Assembly (NCBI GenBank): GCA_035476855.1
Contig: DATILC010000175.1
Location: 1-37,556, forward strand
Source of the DNA: Solimonas_A sp035476855
GTDB taxonomy: Bacteria; Pseudomonadota; Gammaproteobacteria; Nevskiales; Nevskiaceae
DNA: 37,556 bases
Reading direction: 5' to 3'
The translations under genes and the position numbers were made by a program. The notes beneath the pieces are model-generated. The model searched no databases. It was not told the origin of the DNA and worked only from the letters and a program-made list of their open reading frames with translations. Numbering within the stretch: the first letter of the stretch is position 1; every line of letters begins with the position of its first letter. This document shows positions 32,012 to 37,556 of this stretch, piece by piece.

Positions 32012-33079
32012 ATGAGCGACGGATATTTCTACAGCCTGGAAGGGCCGCTCGATTCGATGCCGGTCGAGCGCCAGGTGCGTGCGGCCAATCTCACCGGCTT
32101 CGCCGAACTGGTGCGCAACCTCGGCGCCGATCCACGATGGATCCTCGAGCATCACGGCATCGACATGCGGGCGATGCGCGATCCCGACTCCTATATCGAC
32201 ACCAAGTCGCTGGTCGACACCCTGGAATACTGCAGCGCGGCCTTCAACGATTCCCTGTTCGGCCTGAAGCTGGCGCAGCAGCAGGAGCCGGATGTGTTCG
32301 GCTCCGTCGCCGCGCTGGCCCGCGCGGCCTCCACCTTCCGCGAGGCGCTGGGCAGCTTCATCGACTACATCCCGGTCGTGCATTCCCCGGTCGCCGTGCT
32401 GGAGCTGGCCGAGGGCCGCGAAACGGTGGAACTGCGCTGGCATGTGCGGACCGACCTGGGACAGAACAACCAGGCCAACTTCAAGGCGACGATGCTGAAC
32501 CTGAAGTTGCTGCGCCAGATCGGCGGGCGCGGCTTCCGGCCCAGCTACGTCAATCTCGCCATCGATGCGCGGCACAAGGATGTGCCGGAGCTGGTGAACC
32601 GCTTCGGCTGCCCGGTTCGCACCGGCACCGCGACCAATGCCATCGCGTTCCCGGCCTCGGTGATGGACCAGACCGTGGCCACCTCGAACCGTCTGCTGTT
32701 CCGGCTGCTCGGCGGCTATCTCGGCCGCGTGCGCGCGGCCTCGCGCACCACCATCCTCGAACGCGTCGAGGACTATGTCCGCGGCTCCCTGCCCTCCGGC
32801 AACTGCTCGATCCAGCACTGCGCCAAGAAGCTCGGCACCTCGATCCGCACCCTGCAGGCCAATCTCAGCGAATCCGGCCTGCGCTTCTCCGACATCCTCG
32901 AGAAACAGCGCGTCGACCTGGCCAGGGTCCATCTCGAACGCGAAGACCTGAGCCTCGACGACGTTGCCGCGATGCTCGGCTACTCCGAGCAGTCGAGCTT
33001 CGGCCGCGCCTTCAAGCGCTGGACCGGCGTGACGCCGCAGCGCTTCCGCCGCAACCTCGAGATCGGCCAGGCGGCATAG
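32012..33079 (+). CDS. AraC-family transcriptional regulator (arabinose-binding-domain type)
   Basis: The 355-residue regulator has a large N-terminal domain of the Arabinose_bd type found in OruR/ArgR-like activators (about 20-200). The C-terminal double helix-turn-helix (about 255-350) includes CAKKLGTSIRTLQANLSESG and VAAMLGYSEQSSFGRAFKRWTGVTPQRFR. The start at 32012 has AGGAG six bases upstream; ATG 32006 is too close to that site. It is divergent from the crotonase-aldo-keto reductase pair and upstream of the SDR-acyl-CoA dehydrogenase operon. It is a candidate activator of both. Confidence 0.94.
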   Translation: MSDGYFYSLEGPLDSMPVERQVRAANLTGFAELVRNLGADPRWILEHHGIDMRAMRDPDSYIDTKSLVDTLEYCSAAFNDSLFGLKLAQQQEPDVFGSVAALARAASTFREALGSFIDYIPVVHSPVAVLELAEGRETVELRWHVRTDLGQNNQANFKATMLNLKLLRQIGGRGFRPSYVNLAIDARHKDVPELVNRFGCPVRTGTATNAIAFPASVMDQTVATSNRLLFRLLGGYLGRVRAASRTTILERVEDYVRGSLPSGNCSIQHCAKKLGTSIRTLQANLSESGLRFSDILEKQRVDLARVHLEREDLSLDDVAAMLGYSEQSSFGRAFKRWTGVTPQRFRRNLEIGQAA

Positions 33080-33095
33080 GGAAACTCTGACCAGG

Positions 33096-33213
33096 TTGCC
33101 GTTCGCCCTGAAGTCCTGAGCCTGTCGAAGGATCGAAGGGTGGACGGCAACTCGTCGACCGGCCGTGGGGAAAGTCCGCCTCTGCTTCGACAGGCTCAGC
33201 ACGAACGGACTTT
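33096..33213. repeat. Dispersed palindromic repeats of the CTTCGACAGGCTCAG family, inverted pair
   Basis: The first unit is a hairpin with arms GTTGCCGT (33096-33103) and ACGGCAAC (33144-33151) enclosing CCTGAGCCTGTCGAAG. The second has AAAGTCCG (33171-33178) and CGGACTTT (33206-33213) enclosing CTTCGACAGGCTCAG, in opposite orientation, followed by a T tract. This core is a common extragenic repeat in high-GC proteobacteria. The second hairpin with its T run could terminate the araC-type transcript. Confidence 0.72.
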
Positions 33214-33470
33214 TTCAAACCCTCCCTGGGCACGCGTCGCACCGCGCCAGCAGTTGGCCCGGACCAAGCTCGAATCGCGCTTCAACCAGCATGGCCCGTG
33301 GCAACAGGACATGGCTGGTCTGTCGCTGATCGCCTTCATGTCCAGGCCTGCAATGCCTCATCGGCAAGACCCGCATGCCGATAGGATTTCTCCAGTCACC
33401 TGAATAACAGCCGGCGTCGTCTTCCTGCGCGTGCGCCGGCCCCGGCGCGAATCCGCGATTGGAGGATGCA
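33214..33470. other. Non-coding stretch upstream of the SDR-acyl-CoA dehydrogenase operon
   Basis: With the repeats before it, this is a gap of about 390 bases between the regulator and the next operon. It probably carries the operon promoter and a site for the AraC-type regulator, but I cannot point to a clear box. The 87-codon open frame across it has no ribosome-binding site or recognisable protein sequence. Confidence 0.5.
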
Positions 33471-34265
33471 GTGAAGGAAAATTCTTCTCAGAAGCCCGTG
33501 GTCCTGATCACCGGCGCCAGTGCCGGCATCGGCGAAGCCGTGGCGCGCCGCTTCGCAGCCGGCGGATTCCGCATCGTCGCGGTTGCACGTCGGCCGGATC
33601 GCCTTGCCGAGCTGGCGAAGTCGCTGTCGGCCATCACCGAGGTGCAGACGCTGGCCCTCGATGTCACCACGACCGACGCGCCACAGCGTGCCGTCGATCT
33701 GGCGATGCAGCAGTTCGGACGCCTGGATTGCCTGGTCAACAATGCCGGCTCCGGCAAGTGGGCGCCGGTGCATGAGACCGACGACGGCATGCTCAACGAA
33801 GTGATCGAGATCAGCCTCAAGGCGCCCTTCCGCTTTGCACGCGCCGCGCTCGGCGTGATGAAGGCGGAGTCCTCGATCATCAGCGTCGGCTCGGTGTTCG
33901 GCACGCTCGGCGGCCTCAACGGCGGCATCTACTGCGCGGTGAAGGCCGGGCTCGTCGGCCTGACACAGACGCTCGCCGCCCAGTACGGCGCCAGTGGCAT
34001 CCGCGCGAACCTGGTTGCTCCCGGCGTGATCAAGACCGACATGACCCGCGATTACTGGGATGCCCCGGGTTTCCAGCGTATCAACCAGGAAATGACGCCC
34101 TTCAACCGCGACGGCACCGTCGAGGACATCGCCAACACCATCCATTTCCTCGCGTCGAAGGAAGGCAGCTACATCAACGGCCAGACCATCGCCCTGGACG
34201 GCGGCTGGTCCACCACCAAGTACCTGTCGTACGAAGCGCTGGTCGCCGAACGCGTCACGGCCTGA
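33471..34265 (+). CDS. Short-chain dehydrogenase/reductase (FabG-like)
   Basis: The 264-residue classical SDR has TGASAGIG at 14-21, NNAG at 90-93, ISVGS near 137-141 and catalytic YCAVK (Y154, K158). The C-terminus has the family's IALDGGWS. The start is GTG 33471, with GGAGG six bases upstream; the TTG at 33459 lies before that site. It probably acts on a hydroxyacyl-CoA or ring hydroxyl group with NAD(P). It is the first gene of a plus-strand operon with two acyl-CoA dehydrogenase genes. Confidence 0.93.
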   Translation: MKENSSQKPVVLITGASAGIGEAVARRFAAGGFRIVAVARRPDRLAELAKSLSAITEVQTLALDVTTTDAPQRAVDLAMQQFGRLDCLVNNAGSGKWAPVHETDDGMLNEVIEISLKAPFRFARAALGVMKAESSIISVGSVFGTLGGLNGGIYCAVKAGLVGLTQTLAAQYGASGIRANLVAPGVIKTDMTRDYWDAPGFQRINQEMTPFNRDGTVEDIANTIHFLASKEGSYINGQTIALDGGWSTTKYLSYEALVAERVTA

Positions 34266-34296
34266 GCACAACGGCACCCAAGGCCTCGCGACACCG

Positions 34297-35433
34297 ATGG
34301 AATTTGACTGGGACGCCGAGCAGAGAACCTTTCGCTCGACCGTGCGCGGCTTCCTCGAAGCCTACCTGCCGGACGACTGGGAATCGCTCGCGCACGGCCC
34401 GGGATCGGCCTCGCAGAGCGCGTTCTCGAAGAAATTCTGCGGCCAACTGTCCCGCGCCGGCCTGCTGGTACCGCACTGGCCGAAGCGCTGGGGCGGTCGC
34501 GAAGCCGACGCCTGGACTTCCTTCATCCTCGCCGAGGAAATGTGGGCCGCCGGCGAGCCGCGCGGCGGCCAGTACATGAACGTCAACTGGATCGGCCCGA
34601 CCCTGATGCGCTTCGGCAGCGAGGAGCAGCAGGAGCGCTACATCCCGCCGATGGCACGCGGCGAAACCATCTGGTGCCAGGGCTTCTCCGAGCCCGAGGC
34701 CGGCTCCGACCTCGCCTCGCTGCGCACGCGCGCCGACCGGGATGGCGATCACTACATCATCAACGGCCAGAAGATCTGGACCTCCTACGCCGGCGACGCC
34801 GACACCTGCTTCCTGCTGGCGCGCACCTCGCCTGGCAAGACCGGCCTGTCGATCTTCCTGCTGCCGATGGACACGCCGGGCATCACCGTCCGCCAGATTC
34901 CCAGCATCATCGGCGAGGGCGATATCCACGAGGTGTTTTTCGACGATGTGCGCGTCCCGGCCAGCGCCATGCTCGGCGCCGAAGGCCAGGCCTGGGAGAT
35001 CGCCCGCACCTCGCTGTCGCTGGAGCGTGTCGGCATCCCGCGCTTCGCATTGGCCTCCCGCATGCTGGGTCGCGCCGTGACCACGCTGCAGCAGTCCGGC
35101 CGTTTCCGCGGCGGTGCGATCGATCAGGCGGCGCGCGCGCGGGCTGCCTGCGAAGCGGCAAGACTCTACAGCTACCAGATCGTCGACCAGCGCCGCCACG
35201 GCACGCCAACCGGCCCCGAGGCCAGCGCCGCACGCTATGCCACGGTGATGGCCGAGCGGCTGGTCGGCGACTTCGTCGTCGAGCAGGTGCCGGAAGCCCT
35301 GTCGGGTGGCGATCCGATGCTGCTGGCGCACCACCAGCGCGCCATCGTCGCCGGCATCGCCTCCGGCGCCGCCGAGATCCAGCTCAACCTGATCGCCACC
35401 GAACTGCTGCGCCTGCCGCGGGAGCCCCGCTGA
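34297..35433 (+). CDS. Acyl-CoA dehydrogenase family protein, probable subunit of a heteromeric enzyme (larger chain)
   Basis: The 378-residue flavoprotein has an N-terminal helical domain and the FAD/substrate segment WCQGFSEPEAGSDLASLRTRA. A beta domain includes GQKIWTSYAGDADTCFLLART and the C-terminal helices end with SGAAEIQLNLIA. It should insert a double bond into an acyl-CoA chain. Its stop shares one base with the start of a second, shorter acyl-CoA dehydrogenase-like gene. Such pairs form alpha2-beta2 enzymes in steroid side-chain degradation (FadE26-FadE27 type); assignment to that class is inferred. Confidence 0.94.
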   Translation: MEFDWDAEQRTFRSTVRGFLEAYLPDDWESLAHGPGSASQSAFSKKFCGQLSRAGLLVPHWPKRWGGREADAWTSFILAEEMWAAGEPRGGQYMNVNWIGPTLMRFGSEEQQERYIPPMARGETIWCQGFSEPEAGSDLASLRTRADRDGDHYIINGQKIWTSYAGDADTCFLLARTSPGKTGLSIFLLPMDTPGITVRQIPSIIGEGDIHEVFFDDVRVPASAMLGAEGQAWEIARTSLSLERVGIPRFALASRMLGRAVTTLQQSGRFRGGAIDQAARARAACEAARLYSYQIVDQRRHGTPTGPEASAARYATVMAERLVGDFVVEQVPEALSGGDPMLLAHHQRAIVAGIASGAAEIQLNLIATELLRLPREPR

Positions 35434-36344
35434 TGGATTTCACCCTGACCGCGGACCAGTCCGCGCTGGCCAGCGCACTGGATCGCCTGGCCACGCCCTT
35501 CGAGACCAAGCCCACCGACTTCCACGGCTTCGCCCTGTTCGGCGCCAGGCTGGAGCAGGAACTCGAGGACGGACAGTACTTCGACATCGCCCAGGTGCCG
35601 GAGCTGGGCCCGCTGAGCGCGGCGATGGCGGTCGAGCGCCTGGCCTGGCTGCCCTGCACCGCGGAGATCGCGCTGTCGATGCTGGTGCGGCCACAGCTGC
35701 CCGGCGACTGGCCGCGTCCGCTGGCGGTAGTGGAGAACGGCCGGCCGGGTCGCTTCGTCGCGACCGCCGGCACCGTGCTGCTCATCGACGGCGAGCGCAT
35801 GGCTCTGGCCAAACCAGCTGCCGGCGACGTGGAAGCCGCCGAATCGCTGCTGGCCTATCCGATGGGCCGGCTCCGGAGCGGTGTCGCCGTTCATCCGCTG
35901 TCGGACAGCGAGACAGTCAACCTGCGCAAGTGGCTGCGCATCGCGCTGGCGGCGGAAGCCAGCGGCCTGCTGCAGGCGGCGATCGCCTCGGCAGTGGAGC
36001 ACCTGAGCCTGCGCAAGCAGTTCGGCCGTCCGCTGGGCAGCTTCCAGGCCCTGCGTCACCGCATGGCCGAGTGCGCCGTGCTGGCGGGCGGCGTGCGCTG
36101 GCTGGCGCTGAAGGCAGCCGCAACGGCCGCCGAGGGCGATGCCGCCCTGGCCGCCCTGCATGCGCAGGAGAGCGCCACGCGCGTCGTCTACGATCTGCAC
36201 CAGATGCTCGGCGCGATGGGCATGACGCTGGAACATCCCCTGCACCTCTGGACCTATCGCCTGAAGGCGCTGCTGTCCGAACTCGGCGGGCGCAGCGGTC
36301 AGGCCTCCGCGGTGGCGCGCCACTGCTTTGCCAACGCCGCCTGA
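35433..36344 (+). CDS. Short acyl-CoA dehydrogenase-like protein, probable second subunit
   Basis: The 303-residue protein begins in TGATG overlap with the preceding stop. The N-terminal and beta domains are reduced, and the usual FAD-threonine/serine segment cannot be recognised. The C-terminal helical domain is well kept: LRKQFGRPLGSFQALRHRMAE, then HQMLGAMGMTLEHPLHLWTYR. That RKQFG/QxxGGxG region contributes FAD contacts across the subunit interface in this family. The short length and reduced N-terminus fit the partner chain of a heteromeric enzyme rather than a standalone dehydrogenase. Confidence 0.92.
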   Translation: MDFTLTADQSALASALDRLATPFETKPTDFHGFALFGARLEQELEDGQYFDIAQVPELGPLSAAMAVERLAWLPCTAEIALSMLVRPQLPGDWPRPLAVVENGRPGRFVATAGTVLLIDGERMALAKPAAGDVEAAESLLAYPMGRLRSGVAVHPLSDSETVNLRKWLRIALAAEASGLLQAAIASAVEHLSLRKQFGRPLGSFQALRHRMAECAVLAGGVRWLALKAAATAAEGDAALAALHAQESATRVVYDLHQMLGAMGMTLEHPLHLWTYRLKALLSELGGRSGQASAVARHCFANAA

Positions 36345-36350
36345 GCCCTC

Positions 36351-36788
36351 ATGAGCACCGATCCGATGGATGCTGCAGCACTGACCGCCGCCGGCTGGAC
36401 GCGCATCGACACGACCGGCTTCACCTCGACGATCGGGCCCTTGTGGCGGCAGGGATCGGACCAGGACTGCTCCCTCGCCTTCCTGGCCGAGGAACGACAC
36501 AGCAACAACAGTGGCGCGGTCCACGGCGGCGCGTTGATGACCTTCGCCGACATCTGCCTCGGCTATCGCGGCGCCCGGGCACTCGGCCACACGGCCTGCG
36601 TCACCGCGCAGTTGCAGCTGCAGTTCATCTCCGGCGCCCGCATCGGCGAGCTGGTCAGCTGCAAGCCAGAGCTGATCCGTCTCAGCTCGCAACTCATCTT
36701 CGTGCGTGGTCTGATCAGCGCTGGTGGCCGCACGGTGGCCAGCGCCGACGGAATCTGGAAGATTCTGGATCCCAGGCCGCGCGCATAG
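36351..36788 (+). CDS. PaaI-type hotdog thioesterase
   Basis: The 145-residue single-hotdog protein has HGGALMTFAD at 58-67, the conserved active-site helix of PaaI/YbgC-like thioesterases. The usual beta strands follow (ACVTAQLQLQFI, GELVSC). It would hydrolyse an acyl-CoA to release CoA. It starts six bases after the acyl-CoA dehydrogenase-like gene, so it is in the same operon and may free CoA from dead-end intermediates. Confidence 0.92.
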   Translation: MSTDPMDAAALTAAGWTRIDTTGFTSTIGPLWRQGSDQDCSLAFLAEERHSNNSGAVHGGALMTFADICLGYRGARALGHTACVTAQLQLQFISGARIGELVSCKPELIRLSSQLIFVRGLISAGGRTVASADGIWKILDPRPRA

Positions 36789-36840
36789 GCGCAAGGCGAG
36801 CAACGGAGCGCCCGTCTCCGTGCACCAAGGGAGCCCGGCA

Positions 36841-37556
36841 ATGAGCGAGGAGATCATCCCCTTTGTATTGCGCGTCGAGGACGCGCAGCTTGACGACCTG
36901 CGCCATCGCCTGGCTTTCACACGCTGGCCCGATGCCGAACTGGTCGCCGACTGGTCGCAGGGCGTGCCGCTGGCGAAGCTGCAGGCGCTGGTCGAGCACT
37001 GGCGCACGCACTACGACTGGCGCCGCTGCGAATCCGCGCTCAACAGTCACGGGCAGTACCTCACCCGCATCGACGGCGTCGACATCCACTTCCTGCATGT
37101 CCGCTCGAAGCACCCGGATGCTCTGCCCCTGCTGCTGACCCACGGCTGGCCGGGATCGGTGGTCGAGTTCCTCAAGTGCATCGGGCCGCTGGTCGATCCC
37201 GTCGCGCACGGCGGCGACGCCAGCGATGCCTTCCACGTCGTGATTCCCTCCCTGCCAGGCCACGGCTACTCCGGCAAACCCCGCGAAACGGGCTGGAACG
37301 TCAAGCGCATCGCCAGGGCCTGGGCCGTGCTGATGCAGCGACTGGGCTATGCGCGCTACGTCGCGCAGGGCGGCGACTGGGGCGCGGTGGTGACGACGGC
37401 GATGGGCATGGACCGCCCCGAGGGCCTCGCCGCCATCCACCTGAACATGCCGCTGGTGCGGCCGCGCGAGCCGGGCAACGATCTCAACGCGGGTGAGTCG
37501 CAGATGCTCGAGCGTCTGGCGTACTACGCCCGCTGGGATTCGGGCTACGCCACCCA
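36841..37556 (+). CDS. Epoxide hydrolase, alpha/beta-hydrolase with EHN domain (3' end beyond window)
   Basis: The frame starts at ATG 36841 after GGGAG and stays open to the window end, giving 238 residues of a protein usually near 380-420. The N-terminal EHN domain (PFVLRVEDAQLDDLRHRLAFTRWPD) is typical of microsomal-type epoxide hydrolases. The oxyanion-hole motif HGWPGS lies at 101-106, and the nucleophile elbow GGDWG at 177-181 puts the catalytic aspartate at 179. The remaining acid and histidine lie outside the window. It would open an epoxide to a diol, consistent with catabolism of an oxygenated terpenoid or unsaturated substrate. It lies 52 bp after the thioesterase, probably in the same operon. 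Confidence 0.93.
   Translation, partial: MSEEIIPFVLRVEDAQLDDLRHRLAFTRWPDAELVADWSQGVPLAKLQALVEHWRTHYDWRRCESALNSHGQYLTRIDGVDIHFLHVRSKHPDALPLLLTHGWPGSVVEFLKCIGPLVDPVAHGGDASDAFHVVIPSLPGHGYSGKPRETGWNVKRIARAWAVLMQRLGYARYVAQGGDWGAVVTTAMGMDRPEGLAAIHLNMPLVRPREPGNDLNAGESQMLERLAYYARWDSGYAT

Noticed and set aside
31862..33202. N-terminal extension that would make the unusual crotonase a 770-residue fusion
   Set aside because: The extension is only the reverse strand of the AraC-type gene. The crotonase domain has its own ATG at 31861.
33140..33403. 87-codon open frame upstream of the SDR gene
   Set aside because: It has no ribosome-binding site and begins inside the palindromic repeat pair. The sequence resembles no protein family.

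Overview
The window is high-GC DNA that is almost fully coding. It reads as a chromosomal segment of a gammaproteobacterium. The main evidence is gene order: hemA-prfA-prmC-moeB runs divergently from a TPR protein gene followed by lolB-ispE-tRNA(Gln)-prs-rplY-pth-ychF, the arrangement known from Pseudomonas and relatives. The GC content, the several families of short palindromic repeats and the catabolic gene load would fit a Nevskiales/Solimonadaceae-like or xanthomonad-related lineage, but that placement is inference.

Layout. 1-207 is the end of a probable beta-propeller protein, followed by a crotonase gene on the minus strand. 1186-5819 (minus) is the hemA-prfA-prmC-moeB operon, with a degenerate JAMM/MPN gene at its end and a 270 bp MITE-like element between hemA and prfA. 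5918-14990 (plus) is the TPR-lolB-ispE-tRNA(Gln)-prs block. It is interrupted by a three-gene ECF41 sigma-factor operon (membrane protein, AhpD-like protein, sigma factor) and then continues with rplY-pth-ychF. 15044-17924 (minus) holds a TetR regulator, an SDR and an old-yellow-enzyme-like flavin oxidoreductase. 18091-19722 is an acyl-CoA ligase.

19797-23314 is an accessory island. Two identical 77-nt tRNA-Met genes bracket a standalone Fic gene. The second tRNA is followed by a hipBA toxin-antitoxin pair, and a decayed tRNA-Met fragment lies at the far edge. No integrase gene is present. The fic promoter appears leaderless and is covered by repeated 9-bp half-sites. hipB has a palindromic operator on its start codon.

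23317-37556 is catabolic. It contains a five-gene molybdenum hydroxylase operon (CoxG-like, FAD subunit, 2Fe-2S subunit, Mo-binding subunit with an extra C-terminal domain, SDR), a small membrane protein gene with its own terminator, and an aldo-keto reductase next to an unusual crotonase that lacks both catalytic glutamates. These are divergent from an AraC regulator. A plus-strand operon follows: SDR, two adjacent acyl-CoA dehydrogenase-like proteins that look like a heteromeric pair, a hotdog thioesterase, and an epoxide hydrolase cut by the window end. Together these suggest degradation of a cyclic, steroid- or terpenoid-like substrate through CoA thioesters. The substrate itself cannot be read from the sequence.

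The observations most worth a second look are the tandem tRNA-Met toxin islets without an integrase, the ECF41 operon with a matching promoter and an unrecognised four-helix membrane protein, the E1-like/pseudo-JAMM pair, and the MITE that supplies the hemA stop codon.
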